A DNA stretch of 49,900 bases from Actinomycetes bacterium (GTDB lineage: Bacteria > Actinomycetota > Acidimicrobiia > Acidimicrobiales > Palsa-688): NCBI GenBank assembly GCA_021787035.1, contig JAJYMM010000124.1:1-49900 (forward strand), read 5' to 3'. The translations under genes were made by a program, and so were the position numbers. Below, in pieces: positions 32,143 through 40,347 of the stretch (within the stretch, counting starts at the first letter, position 1; each line of letters begins with the position of its first letter). The notes below the pieces were generated by a model. The model saw only the letters and a program-made list of their open reading frames with translations. It made no database searches and was not told the DNA's origin.

Positions 32143-34407
32143 TCAGAACTGGAGCAGGCGCAGCGCCGCCGCCTCGATGTCTTCGACCTGAGGGAGCACC
32201 GCTCGCTCGAGCGAGGGCTCGTAGGGCACGTGGCTGTCATCCGCCCCCACCCTGGCAACCGGAGCGTCGAGGTCGGAGAAGCAGTGCTCTCCCGCCCAGG
32301 ACGCCACTTCGGCCCCGAACCCGCAGGTGAGGTTGTCCTCTGAGACCACCAAGAGCCGGCCCGTGCGTGCGACGGAACCGGCCACGAGCTCCTTGTCCCA
32401 AGGCACTATCGTGCGCAGGTCGATGACCTCGACGCTCGCACCCGTCCGCTCGGCAGCTTCCAGGGAACGCTGGACCGTCGCGCCATAGGTGACCACGGTC
32501 AGCTCATGGCCTTCGCGCACCACCCGTCCTTTCCCAAAGGGGATGCGGAACCCCTGGCGGGGGAACTGGCCCTCCGTATAGCGCTGCCTGAGCAAGTGCT
32601 TGTGCTCCAGGAACAAGACCGGGTCCTCGCAACCGATCGCTGTACGCAGGAGCCCCACGGCGTCGACGGCGCGCGACGGCATCACTACCACCAACCCCGG
32701 CACGTGGGCGAAGATAGAGACGCCTGACTGGGAGTGCCATATGCCACCTCCCTTCAAGTACCCACCGATCGGCACCCGGAGCACCATGGGGCACGAGTAC
32801 GTGCCGGCACTCCGCCAACGCATCGTGGCCGCCTCGCTTTTCACCTGCTGCATAGCGGTCCAGATGTAATCGAAAAACTGGATCTCAGGAACGGGCCGCA
32901 GGCCCCGTATGCCCTGGCCGACCGCCCTGCCGACGATGTTGGCCTCTGACAGTGGCGTGTTGAAGCAGCGGTCCTCTCCGTACTTGCGCTGGAGGCCCAG
33001 CGTGGTACCGAACACCCCTCCTTTTCCGGGGAGCTCTTCGAGCAGTTCGGGTGGGGCATCTGCCACGTCCTCACCGAAAACCCTGACCCGTGCGTCTTCA
33101 CCCATGACCTCGTGGAGCGCAAGCCTGATGGCTTCACCAAGGTTGACCGCGGGCGCCTGCTCGTACTCCACGGGCGGTTCGTCGACGCCCCCCTCTTGGG
33201 GCCCATGCTCTCGCACGAGCAGCGGGCCGGCGCCCGATGTGCTCTCTTCGCTCTCCTCCGGGCTCACCTCCGGCAGGTCGAGCAGGTGGAGCTTTATAGT
33301 CGTGGGGTCGGGCCGCGGAGCGGCCAAAGCCTCTTTCGCCGCGTCGGCAACTACCCTGTAAGCAACGTCGCGGAGCCCTGCGACGGCGTCCGCCGAGAGC
33401 ACCTCTGCCGCCAAAAGGGCAGTCTCCAACGCCAAGATCGGGTCACGTCGCGCCTCATCTTCAAGCTCGTGGGCTGGGCGGTACTTCCCCTGCGTGTCAG
33501 AACTGCTGTGGGAATTGGGCCGAGTGACCGTGGCATGCACGAGCGCTGGGCCTTCACCTTTGCGAAGAGCGGTCGCTATGGAAGGAAACTTCTTCCTCAC
33601 CGCGAAATAGTCGCACCCGTCAAAGCGGTGGACCGAGAGCCCGGGAAAGCCCTTCACTAGATCGGAAATGGGCGCAGGGGCTTGCTGGCGTGCCGGCACT
33701 GAGATCGCGTAGCCGTTGTCCTCGATCACGTAGAGCACTGGGAGCCGCAAAGAGCATGCTGTATTCAGGCTTTCCCAGAACTCACCCTCGGAAGTCGCGC
33801 CTTCGCCGAGGGAGACGTAGGTGATCTCGTCCTCGGCTGCCACGCAGCCAGAAAGGCCTTCCCCGGCATGCGCGACGATGTAGCGGCCGGCCTCTGCACA
33901 GCCAACGGCGGGTATGCACTGGGACCCTGTTGGGCTCGACTGGCTCACGATTTGGAGCCGGCGACTGCCCCAGTGCGACGGCATTTGCCGGCCGCCAGAC
34001 CCGGGGTCGGTAGCGGCCCCGACAGCCGCCAGGAGGATGTCGAGCGGGCTGACGCCGATGGCAAGCACGAACGCCCGGTCCCGGTAGTAAGGGAAAAACC
34101 AGTCATAAGCGGGGCGCAACGACCTGGCCATACCGATACCAAGGGCTTCGTGGCCGGCGCTTGCAAGGTGGAAAAAGCCACGGCTCTGCTTTTGGAGCGT
34201 CATCTCACGCTCATCGAGGGCACGCGACACAAGCGCCATCCAGTAATCGAAGACAAGCTCTTCGACGGGCACTCCGCGATAACGGGCCCGCTCGGGGTGC
34301 TTGCCTGGCTTAGCGCCGCCTTGCCACTGCACTTCGTCGAATGCGGCACGCCAATCGCCGGCCCGCTCGGCCTGCGGGCTCTCGCACAAAACCGGGGGCA
34401 TGAACAC
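32143..34407 (-). CDS. 2-oxoacid dehydrogenase E1, fused alpha and beta subunits
   Basis: Thiamine-diphosphate E1 of a branched-chain 2-oxoacid or pyruvate dehydrogenase complex, with alpha (about 40-370) and beta (about 415-754) parts in one chain joined by an acidic Pro/Glu linker. The alpha part has 'QKQSRGFFHLASAGHEALGIGMA', 'YYRDRAFVLAIG' and the TPP motif 'SLGEGATSEGEFWESLNTA...VIEDNGYAIS' (GEG at residue 201). The beta part has 'VFGEDVADAPPELLEELPGKGGVFGTTLGLQRKYG', 'PLSEANIVGRAVGQGIRGLRPVPEIQFFDYIW' and 'VIDLRTIVPWD'. GTG 34407 or ATG 34401 are possible starts. No E2 or E3 gene is adjacent. The window thus encodes two unrelated types of E1. Confidence 0.93.
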   Translation of the reverse strand: MFMPPVLCESPQAERAGDWRAAFDEVQWQGGAKPGKHPERARYRGVPVEELVFDYWMALVSRALDEREMTLQKQSRGFFHLASAGHEALGIGMARSLRPAYDWFFPYYRDRAFVLAIGVSPLDILLAAVGAATDPGSGGRQMPSHWGSRRLQIVSQSSPTGSQCIPAVGCAEAGRYIVAHAGEGLSGCVAAEDEITYVSLGEGATSEGEFWESLNTACSLRLPVLYVIEDNGYAISVPARQQAPAPISDLVKGFPGLSVHRFDGCDYFAVRKKFPSIATALRKGEGPALVHATVTRPNSHSSSDTQGKYRPAHELEDEARRDPILALETALLAAEVLSADAVAGLRDVAYRVVADAAKEALAAPRPDPTTIKLHLLDLPEVSPEESEESTSGAGPLLVREHGPQEGGVDEPPVEYEQAPAVNLGEAIRLALHEVMGEDARVRVFGEDVADAPPELLEELPGKGGVFGTTLGLQRKYGEDRCFNTPLSEANIVGRAVGQGIRGLRPVPEIQFFDYIWTAMQQVKSEAATMRWRSAGTYSCPMVLRVPIGGYLKGGGIWHSQSGVSIFAHVPGLVVVMPSRAVDAVGLLRTAIGCEDPVLFLEHKHLLRQRYTEGQFPRQGFRIPFGKGRVVREGHELTVVTYGATVQRSLEAAERTGASVEVIDLRTIVPWDKELVAGSVARTGRLLVVSEDNLTCGFGAEVASWAGEHCFSDLDAPVARVGADDSHVPYEPSLERAVLPQVEDIEAAALRLLQF

Positions 34408-34437
34408 GCAACGCTAGCGGGCCCAGTGGCCTAAAGA

Positions 34438-34466
34438 AAAGTAACTTCACCTTACGCGTACATCAA
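34438..34466 (-). promoter_or_regulatory. Promoter of the fused E1 gene
   Basis: On the minus strand TTGATG (34466-34461), a 17-nt spacer and TACTTT (34443-34438), in the most AT-rich patch of the neighbourhood. It leaves a leader of about 25-30 nt before the E1 start. Confidence 0.5.
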
Positions 34467-34529
34467 AATCCAACATTATGTCGTCCGACTTTCGGGCTTT
34501 ATCGCTCTCGGGCCCGACCGGCAGAAGGG

Positions 34530-35540
34530 CTAAGGCTTCCAGATCATGAGGGCGAGCGCCACAAAAAACAAGATGTCGCAAGCCGCTGCCCCCCGGCTCG
34601 CCAGGTGGCCGTAACGGCTGAGCCGGGCCCGTTGGGCCGGCACCGCATGCCAATCCAGGCCCGGGGCGACCAGGACGGCGTTCATTTGGCGAAGCGAAGG
34701 TGCCACGATGCCAGCGGCGACTAGGGAAGCGCAGCCCCATATGAGAAGTGCCGAGAGGTCCCAGACCTGGTCGAGGGACCCGCCACCAGGTTGGGCAAGT
34801 AGCGCAAGCACGCCGAACACCGGTACGGCCAGCACTGCCTTCCAAAAGCGCGCCGGCCTCCGAAAGTAGCGGAGAAGCTCCTCCGCTTCAGGGTCGAGGC
34901 CTCCCCTGCCGGCCCCCTCACTGCCTTGGGCCCCCTCACTGCCTTGGGCCCCCTCACTGCCTTGGGCCCCCTCACTGCCTTGGGCCCCCTCACTGCCTTG
35001 GGCCCCTGTGCTGCCTGGGGCGCTCTCGTCGACCGTGGGTGCCTCCCCCTCTCTCGCGGTAGTCGCGCCGACGCCAGAGCCGGGGGCTGGCGGCTGGCCA
35101 GGTACCGCTGGCGTACCCAGGGCGCGGGCAACGGGGACCGACGAGGCGGGGGCAGCACTGGAGGGAGCGGCCGCAGAAGGGGCAGCACTGGAGGGAGCGG
35201 CCGCCGAGGCACCAGTGCCGCTCGGAGGGGTTGGAGCGCCCGCCAGGGGCACCTGGGCTGGCTGGGCTGGGGACGTCTGGGCTGGGGACGTCTGGGCTGG
35301 GGACGTCTGGGCTGGGGAGACGCGACGTGAGCCGTCCCCGTCGCCGTCACTGGCTTCAGCCAGTTGGGCAGCCCGGCTCGCGTAGGTGCCGGCGAGCCCG
35401 ATGCTCCCGAAGCCCGCCAACGCAGAGACCACGTGGCAAAAGACGAGCGGGTAGAAGAGGGCGTCTGACCCGCGTGAGGTCGCGAGGAAGGGCTCGAGAA
35501 GCACCTTGCCAATATTGCCTCCCGGTGGCGCCGCCGCCAT
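34530..35540 (-). CDS. Four-helix membrane protein (DUF2269-like) with repeat-expanded loop
   Basis: The first 325 residues of the longer open frame are only the antisense of the next gene, so the start is set at ATG 35540. Residues about 26-50 form the first membrane segment ('ALFYPLVFCHVVSALAGFGSIGLAGTYASRA'), and three more follow after residue 215 ('WKAVLAVPVFGVLALLAQ', 'LSALLIWGCASLVAAGIVA', 'ACDILFFVALALMIW'). The spacing of helices and the His in helix 1 resemble the DUF2269 family. Between helix 1 and helix 2 lies a disordered region of about 150 residues, built partly from SPAQT and EGAQGS tandem repeats. Function unknown. Confidence 0.75.
   Translation of the reverse strand: MAAAPPGGNIGKVLLEPFLATSRGSDALFYPLVFCHVVSALAGFGSIGLAGTYASRAAQLAEASDGDGDGSRRVSPAQTSPAQTSPAQTSPAQPAQVPLAGAPTPPSGTGASAAAPSSAAPSAAAPSSAAPASSVPVARALGTPAVPGQPPAPGSGVGATTAREGEAPTVDESAPGSTGAQGSEGAQGSEGAQGSEGAQGSEGAQGSEGAGRGGLDPEAEELLRYFRRPARFWKAVLAVPVFGVLALLAQPGGGSLDQVWDLSALLIWGCASLVAAGIVAPSLRQMNAVLVAPGLDWHAVPAQRARLSRYGHLASRGAAACDILFFVALALMIWKP
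34911..35000 (-). repeat. 18-nt in-frame tandem repeat (EGAQGS), five exact copies
   Basis: GGCCCCCTCACTGCCTTG on the plus strand is repeated five times without change (34911-35000), encoding EGAQGS units in the cytoplasmic or external loop of the membrane protein. Identity of all copies suggests very recent expansion. Confidence 0.95.
35151..35310 (-). repeat. 24-nt and 15-nt in-frame repeats in the same loop
   Basis: A 24-nt sequence (35151-35174) is repeated exactly at 35181-35204 (Ala/Ser/Pro). GCTGGGGACGTCTGG (15 nt, encoding SPAQT on the minus strand) is repeated three times at 35266-35310, with a partial fourth copy. Confidence 0.9.
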
Positions 35541-35718
35541 GCGACCCCAGGCGCGCCGAGCGCCACCTCCCCCTGCGGGCCGCCTTGAAGGAACCTCGGA
35601 AAGCCTCGCAGCGCCGTTAGATAGTGACGCAGGGCATACCGCAAAGCCAAAAGTGCTGCGCCGCCATTGGGGACGCCATGACGCCACAGCTTGGCCACAG
35701 CTGGCAGAATGGGGCCCG

Positions 35719-36516
35719 ATGCCGTTGCAAGGTACCTTCGATGTCCTTGACTTCAGTGGAGTGCTGGAGTTGGTAAGTGAGCGCAACATGAGCGGGCGCC
35801 TCCACGTGAGGGGCCGCTCTTTTGCGGGCAATTTGTTCTTTTCCGATGGGATGATCGTCGGAGCGGACCAATCAGAGCACCAGGCGGCCGCGATAGTTGG
35901 AGACGTCCCGCAGAGAGTGCAGGAGATTTGCTTTGAGTTCCTCGGGGCCGACCGGGGCAACTTCGAGTTCCACCCAGGGCGGACGAGCGCGCCGGCCGCT
36001 ACGAACATGAGCGTAGAAGACGCGATGGCCCAGGCCCGCCAGCGCCTCGAAGAGTGGCAGGAGCTGCAGCTCTTGATCCCCTCGCTCGACGCGCAGCCGC
36101 GTCTAGTGAGCGAACTCGACCCGGGACAAGTCACCCTCGATCGCGACCAGTGGCGCGTCCTCACGGCTGTCGACGGCCGCCGAAACTTGCGCTCGATCGG
36201 CCGCGCGCTCAACATGAGCGACTTCGAAGTCTGCCGCGCCATGCGTGACCTGCTCTCCGCCAAGGTCGTCGAGTTGGACACGAGGCAGGCGGGCATGGCA
36301 GGGTTCAACGAAGTGGACGCACCCCTCGCCACCGAGCAGGTGACGATCAACGGGAAGCGTGCCACCCGGCTGAAGCCAAGCCATGCTCCCGCCAAGGCCG
36401 GCGCCAGTAGCGACGACGACCCCGACATGCCAACCATCGTGATCTCTCCGATCAAGCGCGACCGCGACGAGGCTCCGAGGCCGGCAGAAGCCGCTACCAA
36501 CCACAAGGACAATTAG
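35719..36516 (+). CDS. DUF4388 (PatA-like N-terminal) domain protein
   Basis: Starts at ATG 35719, where the domain begins ('MPLQGTFDVLDFSGVLELVSERNMSGRLHVRG'); the longer open frame to the left is antisense to the membrane-protein gene. Residues 1-95 match DUF4388 ('GNLFFSDGMIVGADQ'), found in PatA-type and gliding/Frz-like regulators. Residues about 110-190 look like a winged-helix-type segment ('LDRDQWRVLTAVDGRRNLRSIGRALNMSDFEVCRAMRDLLSAKVVEL'), also typical of these proteins. The tail is charged and disordered. Probably a cytoplasmic signalling or scaffold protein. It lies 42 nt upstream of the acyltransferase gene on the same strand. Confidence 0.88.
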   Translation: MPLQGTFDVLDFSGVLELVSERNMSGRLHVRGRSFAGNLFFSDGMIVGADQSEHQAAAIVGDVPQRVQEICFEFLGADRGNFEFHPGRTSAPAATNMSVEDAMAQARQRLEEWQELQLLIPSLDAQPRLVSELDPGQVTLDRDQWRVLTAVDGRRNLRSIGRALNMSDFEVCRAMRDLLSAKVVELDTRQAGMAGFNEVDAPLATEQVTINGKRATRLKPSHAPAKAGASSDDDPDMPTIVISPIKRDRDEAPRPAEAATNHKDN

Positions 36517-36558
36517 GACCCGGGCGGGCCTCGAGGTCCCTGCTCCAAACGACGCGCT

Positions 36559-37683
36559 ATGGCTGGCACAGAAGTCCGTCCCGCAGACTCGCTCCTCGCG
36601 AAACGTGCATTCATAGATCTGCCCTTCCGCCTGCACGGGGACGACCCGGCGTGGGTCCCGCCGCTTCGCTACGCCACCTACGACCGCCTATCGCGGCGGC
36701 ACCCCGCCTCAGCCCACCAGCAGTGGGCGCTTTGGACCGCGCACCGCCGCGGTGAGGTCGTGGGGCGCATCGCAGCCTGCAGGGACTCTCTCTTCGACGA
36801 ACGTCAAGGCGAGCGCTGGGCATGGTTGGGATTTTTCGACTGCGTCGACGACCGCCAAGTCGCCGCCTCGCTGTTCGATGTCGCCCTCGGCTGGGCGCGG
36901 CGCCAGGGAGCGGAGGTTGCCGTCGGGCCGGGCAACTTCACGACCAATGACGAGATCGGGCTCTTAGTAGAGGGCTTCGAACATCCCGCTGTCGTCATGA
37001 CACTGGAGAACCCTCCCTATTACGAGCGGCTGTGGACTGCTGCGGGGTGGGAGCCGGTCATGGACCTCTATGGGTACCAGTTCCTGCGTGAACAGACGGA
37101 GCTGTCAGAGCGCCAGCGCCGAGCGCTAGAACGCCTCCGTGAGCGCTCCAACGTGAAGATCCGCGAGATGCGCGCCGACCACTTCGAGGCCGAGGTGGGC
37201 CTCTTTTTCGACCTGTACAACCAGACCTGGGAAAACAACTGGGGTTTCGTGCCCATGCCCGAGGCAGAGGTCCGGCACCTGGCCCGCCAGTTGAAACCGC
37301 TGCTCATCCCCCGTTACGCGTTCGGCATCGAACGCGAGGGCGAACTGGTCGGCGTATGCGTGGCGCTCCCCGACGCCAACAAGGTGATGGTCCGGTTGCG
37401 AGACGGCCGGCTGTTGCCGACTGGGTGGGCGCGCCTCTACTGGGGCATCAGACGGGTTAAGCACGTGCGGATCTTTGCTCTCGGTGTCCGGCCCGACGCC
37501 CAGAGCACTGGCCTCGGCCCGCTCCTTTATGGCGAGGTCGTGACCCGCCTCTACGACGACGGCATGATCTCGGGCGAGGCGTCGTGGACGCTCTCAACGA
37601 ACTTCCGCATCAACCGCCAGCTCGAGGCGATGGGGGCGCGCCACTACAAGACCTGGCGCCTCTACAAGATGGCCCTGTCCTAA
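36559..37683 (+). CDS. GNAT-type N-acyltransferase, candidate bacterial ceramide synthase (YghO-like)
   Basis: 374 aa, longer than ordinary GNAT enzymes, with two GNAT-like halves: 'FIDLPFRLHGDDPAWVPPLR' near the start, 'GRIAACRDSLFDERQGERWAWLGFFDCVDD', 'GPGNFTTNDEIGLLVEGFEHPAVVMTLENPPYYERLWTAAGW', then 'LGVRPDAQSTGLGPLLYGEVV' and 'EASWTLSTNFRINRQLEAMGARHYKTWRLYK'. These are the features of the YghO-like family, to which the Caulobacter ceramide synthase bCerS belongs. bCerS N-acylates 3-ketosphinganine. The convergent serine palmitoyltransferase and CerR-like genes support that role here; without them the call would be a generic acyltransferase. Cytoplasmic; no membrane segment. Confidence 0.75.
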   Translation: MAGTEVRPADSLLAKRAFIDLPFRLHGDDPAWVPPLRYATYDRLSRRHPASAHQQWALWTAHRRGEVVGRIAACRDSLFDERQGERWAWLGFFDCVDDRQVAASLFDVALGWARRQGAEVAVGPGNFTTNDEIGLLVEGFEHPAVVMTLENPPYYERLWTAAGWEPVMDLYGYQFLREQTELSERQRRALERLRERSNVKIREMRADHFEAEVGLFFDLYNQTWENNWGFVPMPEAEVRHLARQLKPLLIPRYAFGIEREGELVGVCVALPDANKVMVRLRDGRLLPTGWARLYWGIRRVKHVRIFALGVRPDAQSTGLGPLLYGEVVTRLYDDGMISGEASWTLSTNFRINRQLEAMGARHYKTWRLYKMALS

Positions 37684-37712
37684 AGCCCCCGCCCGCCGCC
37701 AGCCAGTGCCTA

Positions 37713-37732
37713 CACCACGAGAACGAGTGGTG
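37713..37732. terminator. Hairpin between convergent acyltransferase and SDR genes
   Basis: CACCAC (37713-37718) and GTGGTG (37727-37732) form a 6-bp stem with an 8-nt loop, in the 76-nt gap between two converging genes. No U-tract, so its strength is uncertain. Confidence 0.4.
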
Positions 37733-37759
37733 GCCCACCGCCCAACTCGTACCCTCGCG

Positions 37760-38980
37760 TCAGCGGTTGCGCCTAGCCCCTTGCCAGCCCCGAGCGAGCG
37801 CGGCCGCAAACACCTCCTCTGAGCTCCGGCTGGCGCTCCAGGACCACAGCTCGAGGGCCTTTTCAGATGCGAGGGCAAGCGGCCCACATATAAGTGCCGC
37901 CCTGTCCGCTCCAAAGGGTGCCAGGCGGGCCCGACGGCCAAGCTCCGCCATCCCCATGACCAGGCGCCTCGAGACCTTGAGACGGCGGCTGCGGGCGAGA
38001 CGGGCGATGTCGGGGGCGCCCAGCCAGTCCCTGGTCGCTATGTTTACCACCTGGCTCGCCGCCCTGCCCGGGCCGAGCAGGTCCCGTCCCGCTGCGAGCA
38101 GTGCATCGACGGCGTCGGCCTCGTCGATCCACTGGGTTGCCTGCGGGCAGCCTCTCACCTCTGGGACCGCCAACCGGTAGCCGGCGAGCGACCGCGCGAC
38201 ACGGACGTCCGCGTGCGGCCCGAGCACCGCGCAGAGCCGCAGCGCGACCCAACGCCCTCCCCACTCCCGGCAGGCCTGCTCGGCCGCCAGCTTGTGCTCT
38301 GCGTACGGGCATTCTGGGTTGGGACGAGGGACGTGGTCTTCAAAGAGCGGCAGGGGGTTGTCCGGCCAAGCGCCATAGACGGTGGCCGAAGACGCCAGGA
38401 CGACCGCCCCGGGCCGAGCAGCCAAGACGTTGGTGGTGCCAGAGACGTTCACCTGCCTCATGGCCTCCCCGCCTGGCAATGCCTCCCCGCCTGGCAATGC
38501 CTCCCCGCCTGGCAATGCCTCGCCGCCTGGCAATGCCTCGCCGCCTGGCAATGCCTCGCCGCCTGGCAATGCCTCGCCGCCCGCGACCTCGCCGGGCGCA
38601 GGCCGGCCGCTGGCGGCGCGCTCGCTGGCGGCGCGCTCGCTGGCGGCGCGCTCGCTGGCGGCGCGCTCGCTGGCAGCGCCGTGGCCGCCGGCACCAGCCC
38701 TCTGGCCCTCCCAGACCTGTGCGGCCAGGTGGAAGACGAGATCCGTCCCCTCGAGCGCCTCCCTGGCAGCGGGCGAACGGATGTCCGCGCAGGTATGGGC
38801 CGCGCGTGCACTGCGCGGGAGCGCGATGGGCCTCCGTGCGACGCTACGCACCTCGACATCTTGGCGTAACAGGCGCTCGAGCAGCACCTGGCCGAGGTGG
38901 CCGGTTGTCCCCGTGAGGCCGACGACCGTTCCGGCGGGCAGGTCAGTCAGGTCGGGGACCTCCGACCTCCCATCTTGCAC
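37760..38980 (-). CDS. Extended SDR oxidoreductase, CerR-like, with a repeat-built insertion
   Basis: NAD(P)-dependent epimerase/dehydratase fold, about 406 aa from the GTG at 38980. The nucleotide-binding motif is 'GLTGTTGHLGQVLLERLL' (about 21-38); then come 'VFHLAAQVW', 'VVLASSATVYG' with the catalytic Ser region, and the active-site YxxxK in 'CPYAEHKLAAEQ'. Between 'LAAQVW' and 'VNVSGTTNVLAA' lies about 75 residues built of ASERA and GGEALP repeats, an apparent expansion of a surface loop. In Caulobacter, CerR of this family reduces the ketone of N-acylated 3-ketosphinganine to ceramide. Located directly downstream of the palmitoyltransferase gene, with about 20 nt overlap. Other sugar- or sterol-type substrates are possible. 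Confidence 0.78.
   Translation of the reverse strand: MQDGRSEVPDLTDLPAGTVVGLTGTTGHLGQVLLERLLRQDVEVRSVARRPIALPRSARAAHTCADIRSPAAREALEGTDLVFHLAAQVWEGQRAGAGGHGAASERAASERAASERAASERAASGRPAPGEVAGGEALPGGEALPGGEALPGGEALPGGEALPGGEALPGGEAMRQVNVSGTTNVLAARPGAVVLASSATVYGAWPDNPLPLFEDHVPRPNPECPYAEHKLAAEQACREWGGRWVALRLCAVLGPHADVRVARSLAGYRLAVPEVRGCPQATQWIDEADAVDALLAAGRDLLGPGRAASQVVNIATRDWLGAPDIARLARSRRLKVSRRLVMGMAELGRRARLAPFGADRAALICGPLALASEKALELWSWSASRSSEEVFAAALARGWQGARRNR
38471..38578 (-). repeat. 18-nt in-frame tandem repeat (GGEALP), six copies
   Basis: GCCTGGCAATGCCTCCCC repeated six times (38471-38578). The first copies end in CCCC and the later ones in CGCC, so two sub-families are joined. It encodes GGEALP units inside the SDR gene. 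Confidence 0.95.
38609..38668 (-). repeat. 15-nt in-frame tandem repeat (ASERA), four exact copies
   Basis: GCTGGCGGCGCGCTC repeated four times exactly (38609-38668), followed by a diverged copy. It encodes ASERA units in the same SDR insertion. Confidence 0.95.
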
Positions 38981-38997
38981 AGGACCTGCGCGCGCCC

Positions 38998-40347
38998 TCA
39001 GGGAGCGGTGGCGTCGAGCTCTAGCTCGGGCTCGAGCAGGCCGACCAGACGCTCGCGCCCCGCGTCCACGACCCCGTGGCGAGCTATGTCCTCGAAGACG
39101 GACAGGGCCCTGTCGATCTGCGCTTCGGTATGGGTTGCCATTACGGAGGTCCTTAGCATGGGCCGCTGGACAGCGGGCGGGATCGAGCAGTTGGTGTACA
39201 CGCCCCCGTCGAGCAGGGCCCGCCAGAGGACGGCTGCTGAGAGCACGTCGCCAACCCGAACGGGCACGATCGAGCTCGTGGTAGGCCTTCCCACCTCGTA
39301 ACCGAGCTCCGCGAGACCACTGCGCAGCCGGTGGGCCAGGGAAAGCACCGCCTCCCGACGCCAGTCCTCGGCCTGTGCGATCTTGGCGGCAGCGAGCGCC
39401 GCCCCCAGCGAGGCCGGGACGTTTGACGCCGTGAACAGGAGCGGCCGGCAAGAGACACGCAGGTACTCGATGACGTCCTCGGGGCCCGCAATGAAGCCGC
39501 CGCAACTCGCCAATGACTTGGAAAAAGTGCCCATCACCAGGTCGGCCCGCACCCCTGTGGCTACGGCAGTGCCCGCGCCGCCCGGGCCTACCACGCCGAG
39601 CGCATGCGCCTCGTCAACTAGGAGCCGGGCGCCATGGTCGTCACACGCCGCCCTCACCTCGGGGAGCGGCGCCCAGTCGCCCTCCATCGAGTAGATGCCG
39701 TCGACCGCCACGAGGACGCCGCCCCGGCCAGGCTCCGACCGCCAGGACCTGAGCCCATGGCGGAGGCTGTTGGGCCTGTTGTGCTGGAAAGCGCGCAGCG
39801 TCCCAGCGGCCAGCCGTGCCCCGTCGACAAGCGAAGCGTGAGCCGCGGAATCACAAAACACTGCGTCCCCGGATTGCACGAGCGTCGATACGAGCCCGAC
39901 GTTGGCCGTGTAGCCGGTCGTGAAGACGAGCGCCGAAGGGAGCTCCACCCAGCCCGCCAGGAACTCCTCCAGCTCCCTGTGGAGCGATAAGGTCCCGTTT
40001 AGAAGCCTGCTGCCGGTTACCCCGGTGCCGTAGTGGTCGAGGGCTTCATGAGCCGCCTTGCGGACACGAGGGTCGGTCGTGAGCCCGAGGTAGTTGTTGG
40101 ACCCGAGCATCACCACTTCGTTGCCCTGGTAGATGACCGTCGGGCCGATCTCGCCCTCGATCTCTCGGTAGAAGGGGTTGAGGCCGAGCTGGTCCGCGGA
40201 ACGGTAGAGGTCGATCTCGGGGTTGCGCGTGCACCGAGCGAATATGTCGGGCGAGCCGGAAGCCGCGGCCTGGGCCACCACGGCGTTGGCGTTTGCGTGG
40301 CCCCCTGTCCCGTTAGCCGAACCAGGCTTGGTTTGGCTCGGCTTCAA
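38998..40347 (-). CDS. spt: Serine palmitoyltransferase (alpha-oxoamine synthase family)
   Basis: PLP enzyme that condenses serine with a fatty acyl thioester to 3-ketosphinganine, the first step of sphingolipid synthesis. Key residues: 'GTGVTGSRLLNGTLSLHRELE', His170 stacking on PLP ('CDSAAHASLVDG'), 'GIYSMEGDWAPLPE', Asp245 and His248 in 'VDEAHALG', and the PLP Lys277 in 'GTFSKSLA'. What sets it apart from KBL and BioF is the SPT-type 'YLRVSCRPLLFTASNVPASLGAA' and the C-terminal 'AAVLWRALLDGGVYTNCSIPPAVQRPMLRTSVMATHTEAQI', which align closely with Sphingomonas SPT. A roughly 45-residue N-terminal extension is Gly/Asn/Ala-rich. ATG overlaps the hydroxylase stop (40344-40347). Confidence 0.88.
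   Translation of the reverse strand: MKPSQTKPGSANGTGGHANANAVVAQAAASGSPDIFARCTRNPEIDLYRSADQLGLNPFYREIEGEIGPTVIYQGNEVVMLGSNNYLGLTTDPRVRKAAHEALDHYGTGVTGSRLLNGTLSLHRELEEFLAGWVELPSALVFTTGYTANVGLVSTLVQSGDAVFCDSAAHASLVDGARLAAGTLRAFQHNRPNSLRHGLRSWRSEPGRGGVLVAVDGIYSMEGDWAPLPEVRAACDDHGARLLVDEAHALGVVGPGGAGTAVATGVRADLVMGTFSKSLASCGGFIAGPEDVIEYLRVSCRPLLFTASNVPASLGAALAAAKIAQAEDWRREAVLSLAHRLRSGLAELGYEVGRPTTSSIVPVRVGDVLSAAVLWRALLDGGVYTNCSIPPAVQRPMLRTSVMATHTEAQIDRALSVFEDIARHGVVDAGRERLVGLLEPELELDATAP

Noticed and set aside
34911..35310. Regularly repeated sequence that could suggest a CRISPR array
   Set aside because: Units are directly abutting, without unique spacers, and lie in frame inside a gene. The same holds for 38471-38668.
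35541..36512. N-terminal extension of the membrane-protein frame on the minus strand
   Set aside because: It is the antisense of the DUF4388 gene; the membrane protein starts at 35540.
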